Assembly: GCF_036320965.1 (NCBI RefSeq)
Contig: NC_092250.1
Location: forward strand, 9,067,309-9,131,308
From: Panulirus ornatus
Lineage: Eukaryota > Arthropoda > Malacostraca > Decapoda > Palinuridae
Reading direction: 5' to 3'
Length of the DNA: 64,000 nucleotides
The notes below the pieces were generated by a model. It was not told the DNA's origin and did not search any database. It saw only the letters and a list, made by a program, of their open reading frames with translations. The translations under genes and the position numbers were made by a program. Below are positions 1 through 10,484 of the stretch, piece by piece (position 1 is the first letter of the stretch; every line of letters starts with the position of its first letter).

Positions 1-686
1 TTTTGGGAGCCTTGAAAAATGTGTGGAAGTCGAGAACATTATCTCGGAAAGCAAAAATGGGTATGTTTGAGGGAATAGTGGTTCCAACAATGTTGTATGG
101 TTGCGAGGCGTGGGCTATGGATAGAGATGTGCGCAGGAGGATGGATGTGCTGGAAATGAGATGTTTGAGGACAATGTGTGGTGCGAGGTGGTTTGATCGA
201 GTAAGTAACGTAAGGGTAAGAGAGATGTGTGGAAATAAAAAGAGCGTGGTTGAGAGAGCAGAAGAGGGTGTTTTGAAATGGTTTGGGCACATGGAGAGAA
301 TGAGTGAGGAGAGATTGACCAAGAGGATATATGTGTCGGAGGTGGAGGGAACGAGGAGAAGAGGGAGACCAAATTGGAGGTGGAAAGATGGAGTGAAAAA
401 GATTTTGTGTGATCGGGGCCTGAACATGCAGGAGGGTGAAAGGAGGGCAAGGAATAGAGTGAATTGGAGTCATGTGGTATACCGTGGTTGACGTGCTGTC
501 AGTGGATTGAATCAAGGCATGTGAAGCGTCTGGGGTAAACCATGGAAAGCTGTGTAGGTATGTATATTTGCGTGTGTGGACGTGTGTATGTACATGTGTA
601 TGGGGGGGGGGGGCTGGGCCATTTCTTTCGTCTGTTTCCTTGCGCTACCTCGCAAACGCGGGAGACAGCGACAAAGTATAAAAAAA

Positions 687-703
<17 letters not shown>
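1..703 (+). pseudogene. RTE-like LINE, 3' fragment (C-terminal coding end plus 3'UTR)
   Basis: The window opens inside a LINE copy. Reading is open from the first bases to a TGA at 489-491 and encodes the last ~160 residues of the LINE protein. Visible are the [10 protein letters not shown] block, the WFGHMERM block and the basic [11 protein letters not shown] block, which match the C-terminus of the intact copy at 14122-17118 almost residue for residue. The short-form 3'UTR runs to about 680 and ends in the conserved cgctacctcgc...gacagcgac tail, then an A-run. The endonuclease and reverse transcriptase, if present, lie outside the window, so copy completeness is unknown. The near-identity to the intact copy suggests a young insertion. 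Confidence 0.85.

Positions 704-761
<58 letters not shown>
681..761. repeat. A-run and (TA)n tail of LINE
   Basis: About 24 A residues lead into an almost perfect (TA)n tract. It sits directly at the 3' end of the LINE at 1-680 and abuts a Penelope terminus on the other side. Confidence 0.95.
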
Positions 762-962
762 TTGGTAAACATGTGATTGTCCAAAACCAAAACCAATCAC
801 ATGGACAATCACATGTTCACCAAATGGCGTCTTAGCTTCGTCTCTTCGATGTATATCAACTGACTGTTATATTTCTCTCTTGTGTCTCCCCTGATGATGT
901 AATTATTACACGAAAGTGCACTTGGGAACTTTTCGTGTTTTATTTTCCCCGTGGACTCATAG
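761..962 (+). mobile_element. Penelope-like element terminus with inverted mini-copy
   Basis: This stretch matches the 3' terminal region of the Penelope-like element ending near 58830 (same caaatggcgtcctagcttcg, gtatatcaactgactgtta and cttgggaacttttcgtg blocks). At its left edge, 763-781 is a near-perfect inverted copy of 812-831, so the terminus folds into a hairpin with a loop of about 30 nt. This looks like two Penelope ends fused head to head. No coding sequence remains. Confidence 0.75.
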
Positions 963-974
963 GAATATATATAT

Positions 975-1062
975 TTTTTTTAACTATTCGCCTTTTCCCG
1001 CGTTAGCGAGGTAGCGTTAAGAACAGAGGACTGGGCCTTTTTTGGAATATCCTCACCTGGCC
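975..1062 (-). mobile_element. Nonautonomous LINE-derived element, 3' part only
   Basis: The block actattcgcc...gcgaggtagcg...gaacagaggactgggcc recurs at 29395-29510 and, more completely, at 55421-55657. On the minus strand it ends in a tail related to the LINE 3' tail (cctcgctaacgcggga). Here the 5' part is missing and the sequence breaks directly into a tRNA-like SINE at 1063. Confidence 0.6.
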
Positions 1063-1507
1063 CGCTAGGCTATGGGACTGTATAACAGGAAACAACTATT
1101 CGAAATACTAAGTACTCGAATACCCTTCGTCTCACAATGGTGAGCAATGGGGTCTATACCGGTTATTTCCGAAGAGACGCACATAGCCAGCTGATAGCGG
1201 AGGTATATGAAGGAGGTTTGGAGGTTTGTATGTTCTATGAAGGTGCGCGTTCATACGCACTTTATTCGTATTCATATACCTCCACGTTGTACAGTTAGGT
1301 TCGGTAAAACGCTATCAGCTGGCTATGTGCGTCTGTTTGGAAATAACCGGTATAGACCCCGTTGCTCACCATTGTGAGACGAAGGGTATTCGAGTACTTA
1401 GTATTTCGAATAGTTGTTTCCTATTATACAATCCCATAGCCTAGCGGTCACATGCCTGCCTCTTGCACAGGGGTCCCGGGTTCGATCCTGGCTGTTGGAG
1501 GTTTGTA

Positions 1508-1508
<1 letters not shown>
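1063..1508. mobile_element. tRNA-like SINE unit in palindromic arrangement
   Basis: Bases 1063-1198 are an inverted copy of about 1311-1447, separated by roughly 110 bp that also contains a short inverted pair (1199-1211 and 1271-1283). The right arm continues into a complete tRNA-like module. The left arm stops just after the A-box equivalent. The same unit appears as tandem arrays at 19885-20657 and 38054-38708 and as a palindrome at 55703-55978. I read it as a tRNA-derived SINE or SINE-like satellite unit; its family name is unknown to me. Confidence 0.7.
1432..1501 (+). promoter_or_regulatory. tRNA-like module with pol III A and B boxes
   Basis: tagcctagcgg (1437-1447) fits the A-box consensus and ggttcgatcc (about 1489-1498) fits the B-box, at tRNA-like spacing. 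The D-arm and anticodon arm do not fold cleanly, so this is a tRNA-derived promoter of a SINE-like repeat and not a functional tRNA gene. Confidence 0.6.

Positions 1509-1548
<40 letters not shown>
1509..1548. repeat. (TA)n microsatellite
   Basis: A pure (TA)n tract follows the tRNA-like module and a short tgtatga linker, in the same position as the tract after the SINE array at 20658. Confidence 0.95.
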
Positions 1549-1555
<7 letters not shown>

Positions 1556-2082
1556 TTTCCATCATAACTGGATTCATGAAGTCTTCGGATCTTATAATTA
1601 AGGAGAAACCCGCCGTAGAAAATTGCTAATTATAAAGCTAATTTGTTGTTATCCCATTACTCGTAATTACATTAGTATATTCATTAACGCCGACATGGTA
1701 TGTTGCTAGAGGACTATACTGGTAGACAACTGATTTCATAATTGATACGATACCTTACAGTTTGCTACAGAATCACTGAAAGATATAACACAAAGATTAA
1801 ATAGTGAAGTAAGAATCCAATGTAGAATATTCGAAATATTGTGTTAAAGATCACTAAGTAAAGTTTGAAGCCGTTATCCAAATGAAAAGCAGTACGAATG
1901 TATTTCAAAGATGGTGTAAGTCCGTGAAATAACGTGTAAGAAAAAATTCAGAAGAGATATATGCTGGGTTAAGGCAAGTAATGATGGTTAACTCTTTGTT
2001 CAGGATTTTTTTTTCATTCATAATTATCCACCGTTTCCTCTGTTATCGAGTTCGCGCCAGGCACAGACGAAGAAATGCCACA
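1549..2082. other. Stretch with no recognised feature
   Basis: AT-rich sequence without long open frames. I recognise no repeat family, RNA gene or coding similarity in it. Confidence 0.6.
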
Positions 2083-2092
2083 TTGGCTTGCA

Positions 2093-3292
2093 TTCAATTT
2101 CTAGCTGTCAGGCGTAATGCACCGAAACCATAACCCCCTACCCACATGCAGGTCCAACAGCCCTTCCGTAGCTTCCTCCTGCTGCTTCATGTGTTTTGAC
2201 TCAGTGTATTGAAAGCACATCGCCCCCTGTATACCACATCACTCTAATTCGCCATATTTCGTACACGTCTGTCACCCTCTTTTATGTTTAGGCTCCTTTT
2301 GCCATTCTGCACTCAGTATGTCCTGATATATCTTCACACAAGTCTCTTGATCAAGCTCACTTACTTTCATCACCCTCTTCTCACCCACATCGTTTCCCCT
2401 TTGCCGAAAACTTCTGCAAATCTTCACCTATGCCTGGATCAGGTTATAGTCAGACATCCCAACAGCTGCCCCTCTCAGCACATTCACATCCATCAGTTTC
2501 ACTTTTGCACGCCTATCAGTTAGCATGTATTCCAATAATGCCTATTTGTATACTTGTGTATATTCCTCTTTCTAAAGTGGTATTCTCATTCACAAGCCCT
2601 TTTTTCAGCGCCCAACTCCACAAGCTGTTCGCTATTTTCATTCATCTTACTGAAACCCCATGCCCTAAACCCAACTGTACTCCAACTGCCATATTATGCA
2701 CTTTCACGTTTAGATCATCCGTCGCTAATACCCAGTCTCTTGCATCAAAACTACTTACTCATTCACTCAACTGCTTCCAAAAGACTTTCTTCTCATGGTT
2801 TTTTTCTCATCTCCACGTACATAAGCACTAATAATGACCTCTCTCATTTTTACCCACATCAGTCTGGAGCTCACATCCTTGCACCTTTTCACACACTCCC
2901 ACAACTCTTGCTTCAGCAGTGGTGCTACCACCTCCGTAGATTTGGCCATTACACCAACCACTCACTTTAGCCCTATGACATTCCCAGAGCATTCTTTCCC
3001 AATTTAACCCTGAGTTTTGTTTCACTCAGAGCCAGAGAATACTGGTTCCTTTCCTTTATCTCCTTTCTTCTCATCTTAGTTACATCCACACACATTCACA
3101 CACCCTAATCAGAGATTTCAAGGAAGATGAGCACTCCTTGCTTAGCTCCTTCTCCTGTTTCATATTCTAGATCTTGAGATACAAAAATGGGAGGAAGGGG
3201 GAGGTTTCCAGCCTCCTGCTTCCATCCCCGTTGGTCGCCTTTTACGAGATGCACGGAAGAGAGAAACAGAATTCTTTCTTCCCTAACCCAAA
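2093..3292 (-). pseudogene. Internally deleted antisense LINE in tandem unit 1
   Basis: Read on the minus strand, this holds a degraded LINE 5'UTR (about 3292-3190), then decayed endonuclease sequence. Peptide pieces such as LLKQELWECV and DVNVLRGA.GGMSD align with residues ~88-96 and ~242-255 of the intact LINE. Sequence then jumps directly, near 2298, to the last ~25 codons and part of the 3'UTR. The whole reverse transcriptase is missing. The frame is broken by stops and indels. Equivalent segments lie in the other two units. Confidence 0.75.
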
Positions 3293-3384
3293 TGTATTCA
3301 TAATTTTGAGACTGGAACTGCCCTACTGATTCGTGGTGACTGGAAAAGTCAAGTTTTATTAGTAAAGAGAAATGTAATACCTAT

Positions 3385-3710
3385 ACTTGGTGATAGATCT
3401 TTCATACTGACATTTAGTGATGGACCAGTCATATTGATCCTTGATTATGAACCTGTTGTTCCGATAATTGGTGATGAATCTATCACACTGATACTTGGTG
3501 ATGGACCAGTCATACTCATACTCGTTATACTAATACCTGTTGATGGACTTGTCATACTGATACTTGGTGATAAACTCGTTATACTAATGGTGAGGGCCTG
3601 TTATACTGATATTTTGTAATGGACTTGTCCTACTGTTACTTAGCGACCTATTATACCGATACTTGGTGATAGGCCTGTCATGATGATACCTAACTAAAAC
3701 TATTGAACTG
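3385..3710 (+). repeat. Degenerate 27-bp minisatellite
   Basis: About a dozen imperfect units related to cttggtgatggac plus tgtcatactgata, mostly 27 bp with some shortened. Because 27 is a multiple of three, a short repetitive open frame (GDGPVILIL-type) arises by chance. It repeats in units 2 and 3 of the 2.4-kb array. Confidence 0.8.
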
Positions 3711-4474
3711 ATACATTATGATGGGATCTAGATATCGATTTTCATTGAATGTTATATTGCTCTATAGTGATTGTAACTACCATACTGATGAGGGTTATAG
3801 GTGAGCCATGCTCACGTAAATTCTATTTTTAGTTATTGGTAGGTAGGTACTAACATCTTGTGGCTGGAACTACGTACATGTCAGTGAGGGTTCGGGTGAA
3901 CCATCTCCAAGTAAAACATTATCGTAGGTACTGCTAGGTAGGTACTGGTAAGTAGGTACTAATTCCTGGTGGCTGGAATTACCGGTGAGCCATGACCAGG
4001 CAAAGTCTAGTTTCAGGTGCTGCCAGATAGGTGCTAATGCCTGGTGATTGGAGCTGTCACAGTAATACTCACTGGTGACGCTCTGGGAACAGCATTACAC
4101 ATAGCACTTACCTGAGCAGGATTGGATTGCTGGCTCTCTGACGCTCATATGCATATATTTCACATTTCAAGGAGTATGTTTATAGCGCCATCTATGACAC
4201 AAGGGAAGGAACATTTTCCCGCTTGACACAATGGAATAAGGAGACCATGGCAAAACGAGGATTCTCGGACAGACAGATCAGCAATTAGCATCATTGATTT
4301 ACCCAAGATGTCCAAGAAGCCTGTCCTTACAAAATCATTTTGGATTTACCTTAGTAAAAAGGAAGCCAAACCATGTAGAAAAGAAGAGGAAGAAGAGAAA
4401 TTAGATATACAATTGTACAATATTCTACTTCTGTAACACGCTTACATGTGGGACTTTCTTTGGCTTACATTCAA

Positions 4475-6870
4475 TTGGCTTACATTCAATTTCTAGCTGT
4501 CAGGCGTAATGCACCGAAACCATAACCCCCTACCCACATGCAGGTCCAACAGCCCTTCCGTAGTTTCCTTCTGCTGCTTCATGTGTTTTGGCTCAGTGTA
4601 TTGAAAGCACATCGCCCCCTGTATACCACATCACTCTAATTCGCCATATTCCGTACACGTCTGTCACCCTCTTTTATGTTCAGGCTCCTTTTGCCATTCT
4701 GCACTCAGTATGTCCTGATATATCTTCACACAAGTCTCTTGATCAAGCTCACTTACTTTCTTCACCCTCTTCTCACCCACATCGTTTCCCCTTTGCCGAA
4801 AACTTCTGCAAATCTTCACCTTTGCCTGGATCAGGTATAATTATAGGCAGACATCCCAACAGCTGCCCCTCTCAGCACATTCACATCCATCAGTTTCACT
4901 TTTGCACGCCTATCAGTTAGCATGTATTCCAATAATGCCTATTTGATTACTTGTGTATATTCCTCTTTCTAAAGTGGTATTCTCAATCACAAGCCCTTTT
5001 TTCAGCGCCCAACTCCACAAGCTGTTCGCTATTTTCATTCATCTTACTGAAACCCCATGCCCTAAACCCAACTGTACTCCAACTGCCATATTATGCACTT
5101 TCACGTTTAGATCATCCGTCGCTAATACCCAGTCTCTTGCATCAAAACTACTTACTCATTCACTCAACTGCTTCCAAAAGACTTTCTTCTCATGGTTTTT
5201 TTCTCATCTCCACGTACATAAGCACTAATAATGACCTATCTCATTTTTACCCACATCAGTCTGGAGCTCACATCCTTGCACCTTTTCACACACTCCCACA
5301 ACTCTTGCTTCAGCAGTGGCGCTACCACCTCCGTAGCTTTGGCCATTACACCAACCACTCACTTTAGCCCTATGACATTCCCAGAGCATTCTTTCCCAAT
5401 TTAACCCTGAGTTTTGTTTCACTTAGAGCCAGAGCATACTGGTTCCTTTACTTTATCTCCTTTCTTCTCATCTTGGTCACATCCACACACATTCACACAC
5501 CCTAATCAGAGATTTCAAGGAAGATGAGCACTCCTTGCTTAGCTCCTTCTCCTGTTTCATATTCTAGATCTTGAGATACAAAAATGGGAGGAAGGGGGAG
5601 GTTTCCAGCCTCCTGCTTCCATCCCCGTTGGTCGCCTTTTACGAGATGCACGGAATAGAGAAACAGAATTCTTTCTTCCCTAACCCAAATGTATTCATAA
5701 TTTTGTGAGTGGAACTGCCCTACTGATTCGTGGTGACTGGAATAGTCAAGTTTTACTAGTAAAGAGAAATGTAATACCTATACTTGGTGATAGATCTTTC
5801 ATGCTGACATTTGGTGATGGACCAGTCATATTGATCCTTGATTATGAACCTGTTGTTCCGATAACTGGTGATGAATCTATCACACTGATACTTGGTGGTG
5901 GACCAGTCATACTCATACTCGTTATACTAATACCTGTTGATGGACTTGTCATACTGATACTTGGTGATAAACTCGTTATACTAATGGTGAGGGCCTGTTA
6001 TACTGATATTTTGTAATGGACTTGTCCTACTGTTACTTAGCGACCTATTATACCGATACTTGGTGATAGGCCTGTCATGATGATACCTAACTAAAACTAT
6101 TGAACTGATACCTGATGATGGGATCTAGATATCGATTTTCATTAAATGTTATATTGCTCTATAGTGATTGTAACTACCATACTGATGAGGGTTATAGGTG
6201 AGCCATGCTAACGTAAATTCTATTTTTAGTTATTGGTAGGTAGGTACTAATATCTGGTGGCTGGAACTACGTACATGTCAGTGAGGGTTACGGGTGAACC
6301 ATCCCCAAGTAAAACATTATCGTATGTCCTGCTAGGTAGGTACTGGTAAGTAGGTACTAATTCCTGGTGGCTGGAATTACCGGTGAGCCATGACCAGGCA
6401 AAGTCTAGTTTCAGGTGCTGCCAGATAGGTGCTAATGCCTGGTGATTGGAGCTGTCACAGTAATACTCACTGGTGACGCTCTGGGAACAGCATTACACAT
6501 AGCACTTACCTGAGCAGGATTGGATTGCTGGCTCTCTGACGCTCATATGCATATATTTCACATTTCAAGGAGTATGTTTATAGCGCCATCTATGACACAA
6601 GGGAAGGAACATTTTCCCGCTTGACACAATGGAATAAGGAGACCATGGCAAAACGAGGATTCTCGGACAGACAGATCAGCAATTAGCATCATTCATTTAC
6701 CCAAGATGTCCAAGAAGCCTGTCCTTACAAAATCATTTTGGATTTACCTTAGTAAAAAGGAAGCCAACCATGTAGAAAAGAAGAGCAAGAAGAGAATGTA
6801 GATATACATTGTACAATATTCTACTTCTGTAACACGCTTACATGTGGGACTTTCTTTGGCTTACATTCAA
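4475..6870. repeat. 2.4-kb tandem repeat, copy 2
   Basis: Same composition as copy 1. The 27-bp minisatellite lies at about 5778-6105. Visible differences from copy 1 include a small insertion near 4838 and loss of a few bases near 6770-6800. The 15-bp duplicated unit start sits at the right end. Confidence 0.92.
4485..5685 (-). pseudogene. Internally deleted antisense LINE in tandem unit 2
   Basis: Same structure and same deletion junction as the segment in unit 1, so the deletion predates the triplication. It carries decayed endonuclease sequence and no reverse transcriptase. Confidence 0.75.
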
Positions 6871-9247
6871 TTGGCTTACATTCAATTCTAAGCTGTCAGG
6901 CGTAATGCACCGAAACCATAACCCCCTCCCACATGCAGGTCCAACAGACCCTTCCGTAGTTTCCTTCTGATGCTTCATGTGTTTTGGCTCAGTGTATTGA
7001 AAGCACATCGCCCCCTGTATACCACATCACTCTAATTCGCCATATTTCGTACACGTCTGTCACCCTCTTTTATGTTCAGGCTCCTTTTGCCATTCTGCAC
7101 TCAGTATGTCCTGATATATCTTCACACAAGTCTCTTGATCAAGCTCACTTACTTTCATCACCCTCTTCTCACCCACATCGTTTCCCCTTTGCCGAAAACT
7201 TCTGCAAATCTTCACCTTTGCCTGGATCAGGTTATAGTCAGACATCCCAGCAGCTGCCCCTCTCAGCACATTCACATCCATCAGTTTCACTTTTGCACGC
7301 CTATCAGTTAGCATGTATTCCAATAATGCCTATTTGTATACTTGTGTATATTCCTCTTTCTAAAGTGGTATTCTCAATCACAAGCCCTTTTTTCAGCGCC
7401 CAACTCCACAAGCTGTTCGCTATTTTCATTCATCTTACTGAAACCCCATGCCCTAAACCCAACTGTACTCCAACTGCCGTATTATGCACTTTCACGTTTA
7501 GATCATCCGTCGCTAATACCCAGTCTCTTGCATCAAAACTACTTACTCATTCACTCAACTGCTTCCAAAAGACTTGCCTCTCATGGTTTTTTTCTCATCT
7601 CCACGTACATAAGCACTGATAATGACCTATCTCATTCTTACCCACATCAGTCTGGAGCTCACATCCTTGCACCTTTTCACACACTCCCACAACTCTTGCT
7701 TCAGCAGTGGCGCTACCTCCTCCGTAGATTTGGCCATTACACCAACCACTCACTTTAGCCCTATGACATTCCCAGAGCATTCTTTCCCAATTTAACCCTG
7801 AGTTTTGTTTCACTAGAGCCAGAGCATACTGGTTCCTTTACTTTATCTCCTTTCTTCTCATCTTGGTTACATCACACACATTCACACACCCTAATCAGAG
7901 ATTTCAAGGAAGATGAGCACTCCTTGCTTAGCTCCTTCTCCTGTTTCATATTCTAGATCTTGAGATACAAAAATGGGAGGAAGGGGGAGGTTTCCAGCCT
8001 CCTGCTTCCATCCCCGTTGGTCGCCTTTTACGAGATGCACGGAATAGAGAAACAGAATTCTTTCTTCCCTAACCCAAATGTATTCATAATTTTGTGAGTG
8101 GAACTGCCCTACTGATTCGTGGTGACTGGAATAGTCAAGTTTTACTAGTAAAGAGAAATGTAATACCTATACTTGGTGATAGATCTTTCATGCTGACATT
8201 TGTGATGGACCAGTCATATTGATCCTTGATTATGAACCTGTTGTTCCGATAACTGGTGATGAATCTATCACACTGATACTTGGTGATGGACCAGTCATAC
8301 TCATACTCGTTATACTAATACCTGTTGATGGACTTGTCATACTGATACTTGGTGATAAACTCGTTATACTAATGGTGAGGGCATGTTATACTGATATTTT
8401 GTAATGGACTTGTCCTACTATTACTTAGCGACCTATTAAACCGATACTTGGTGATAGGCCTGTCATGATGATACCTAACTAAAACTATTGAACTGATACA
8501 TTATGATGGGATCTAGATATCGATTTTCATTGAATGTTATATTGCTCTATAGTGATTGTAACTACCATACTGGTGAAGGTTATAGGTGAGCCATGCTCAC
8601 GTAAATTCTATTTTTAGTTATTGGTAGGTAGGTACTAATATCTGGTGGCTGGAACTACGTACATGTCAGTGAGGGTTACGGGTGAGCCATCCCCAAGTAA
8701 AACATTATCGTAGGTACTGCTAGGTAGGTACTGGTAAGTAGGTACTAATTCCTGGTGGCTGGAATTACCGGTGAGCCATGACCAGGCAAAGTCTAGTTTC
8801 AGGTGCTGCCAGATATGTGCTAATGCCTGGTGATTGGAGCTGTCACAGTAATACTCACTGGTGACGCTCTGGGAACAGCATTACACATAGCACTTACCTG
8901 AGCAGGATTGGATTGCTGGCTCTCTGACGCTCATATGCATATATTTCACATTTCAAGGAGTATGTTTATAGCGCCATCTATGACACAAGGGAAGGAACAT
9001 TTTCCCGCTTGACACAATGGAATAAGTAGACCATGGCAAAACGAGGATTCTCGGACAGACAGATCAGCAATTAGCATCATTCATTTACCCAAGATGTCCA
9101 AGAAGCCTGTCCTTACAAAATCATTTTGGATTTACCTTAGTAAAAAGGAAGCCAAACCATGTAGAAAAGAAGAGCAAGAAGAGAAGGTAGATATACCATT
9201 GTACAATATTCTACTTCTGTAACACGCTTACATGTGGGACTTTCTTT
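6871..9247. repeat. 2.4-kb tandem repeat, copy 3
   Basis: Last copy of the array. It ends at acatgtgggactttcttt (9247), where copies 1 and 2 continue into the next unit, and so lacks the terminal 15-bp duplication. Its 27-bp minisatellite lies at about 8172-8500. Confidence 0.92.
6881..8081 (-). pseudogene. Internally deleted antisense LINE in tandem unit 3
   Basis: Same structure as units 1 and 2. This copy keeps the longest continuous endonuclease frame of the three (7060-7323, minus). That frame includes LTDRRAK, DVNVLRGAAAGMSDY and KVKICR, corresponding to intact LINE residues ~231-265. The catalytic SDH triad reads SDY, so the enzyme would be dead. Confidence 0.75.
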
Positions 9248-9429
9248 GCATAATGAAATAGAATACATAATGCCTACCGCTTTGAGTATAATGTGTATGT
9301 GATATTCTCACCATTCTCACCAGACGACTAGACCAACTAGACTCAATGTCTGTTAGTTGCCGGCCTCCCTGTTAATCTCTACCGCTCGTTCCTGTCCTCG
9401 TCCTCTCTGTTTTCTCCAACTTATCCCAG
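9248..9429. other. Junction sequence right of the tandem array
   Basis: About 180 bp between the end of the third 2.4-kb unit and the start of a decayed reverse transcriptase. Nothing recognised. Confidence 0.5.
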
Positions 9430-10300
9430 TGTATTCAGTTTTCTCCCAAGAGAGCTCTCGATGTTCTTAGTCCATCTCATTCTGGGACGTCCTTCTTAGG
9501 CGTCTTCCTTCTGGGGTCCAGTTCAAACATTTCTTGACATATCCCAAGCCTTTCAGACTTTTTACATGGTGATAATACATTAGCTTGTTTTTTTTTTTAC
9601 TTTTAGATAAATATGTCAAAATCAAATCTTCTCTTTTCTTGGGAATTCTCATCTTAACCAGTGTTGCAACCTTTCCGATGAGCTCTAATGCTTTTATTTC
9701 TACAGCCTGGATCTGTGAACATGTTTCGGTTGTGAGTGACCATGATACTGGGCCATATATCAAAATGGCATAGAATGATGTTCCATATCCTTATTTTGTA
9801 ATTCTGTGGAACAGTTCTGTCTTTCAGTATGGGACATGGTGTACTATAGTTTATTTCCATATGCTGCAGAAAATATAGTATATGAAGCTACATACTTATA
9901 GATGGTCGTCTTTTATATGTATGTTACACTTCTCAGTTTCTAGCAATGTACATCACCAACATTTTACTTTCACTGATATCTATACCGTGTCTCTTACTAC
10001 CTATCATTTGCATCCTGTAAGTCTATCTCATTTTCATGTATCATAACTACGTTATCTGAATATGCTAGTGTTATTCCTTTCTACTTTCTTATTCATACTT
10101 CTTCTGAGACATATGATGAATCAAAAGAGGTGACTGTACTCCTCCCTATATGACTTCAATCTCCTTATCAGCGACTCTACATTTACAGAAATGAGTCAGG
10201 TCATATACCTTTTATTACTCCAACCCATTTTCATGCCCTCACCGTAGTGAGGATCTGCCAATGTCCTCTATAGATTTATTTTCATTGTCAAACTCTATTT
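9430..10300 (-). pseudogene. Relic of a different non-LTR retrotransposon (RT palm and C-terminus)
   Basis: On the minus strand, 10066-10000 reads AYSDNVVMIHENEIDLQDAN, which has the layout of an RT motif C (YADD followed by the EDLQ block) with the second aspartate changed to N. It is followed by RHGIDISESKMLVM (motif D layout, about 9990-9950). Further on, 9770-9467 reads YGPVSWSLTTE and then KCLNWTPEGRR, matching the C-terminal region typical of such LINEs. Stops and frameshifts are frequent, so this is an old dead copy. It is clearly not the abundant LINE of this window. Clade assignment would need alignment. Confidence 0.6.
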
Positions 10301-10484
10301 CTAAATCTATGAAATTAAGACACCTCATCTCGTCCCGTTTCCAATATTTTTCGAATTTATCGTAGTGATAAAATACAAATCACTGATTCCTCTACTGCGT
10401 CAAAGAAATATTGAAAATTCCCTATTTCCTATTACCACATTTTCTATAATTGAATGATGCAATATAAATATATACATCTATATT
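10301..10484. other. No recognised feature
   Basis: AT-rich sequence between the RT relic and the next LINE 3' end. Nothing recognised. Confidence 0.5.

Larger units (their letters stand above)
2083..4474. repeat. 2.4-kb tandem repeat, copy 1
   Basis: This is the first of three head-to-tail copies (starts 2083, 4475, 6871; periods about 2392 and 2396 bp). Each unit contains an antisense internally deleted LINE, then a degenerate 27-bp minisatellite (here about 3385-3710), then three degenerate ~90-bp repeats (about 3785-4080), then unique sequence ending in cttacatgtgggactttctt. Units differ by scattered substitutions and small indels only, so the triplication is recent relative to the decay of the LINE inside it. 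Copies 1 and 2 end with a 15-bp duplication of the unit start (for example 4460-4474). Confidence 0.92.

Noticed and set aside
3434..3619. Repetitive frame with GDGPVILIL-like residues (also in units 2 and 3)
   Set aside because: It arises from a 27-bp minisatellite whose unit length is a multiple of three. Units are degenerate and there is no flanking coding sequence.
2083..9247. CRISPR or other prokaryotic repeat array
   Set aside because: The repeat unit is 2.4 kb and contains a dead LINE. There are no short direct repeats with unique spacers and the surroundings are clearly eukaryotic.
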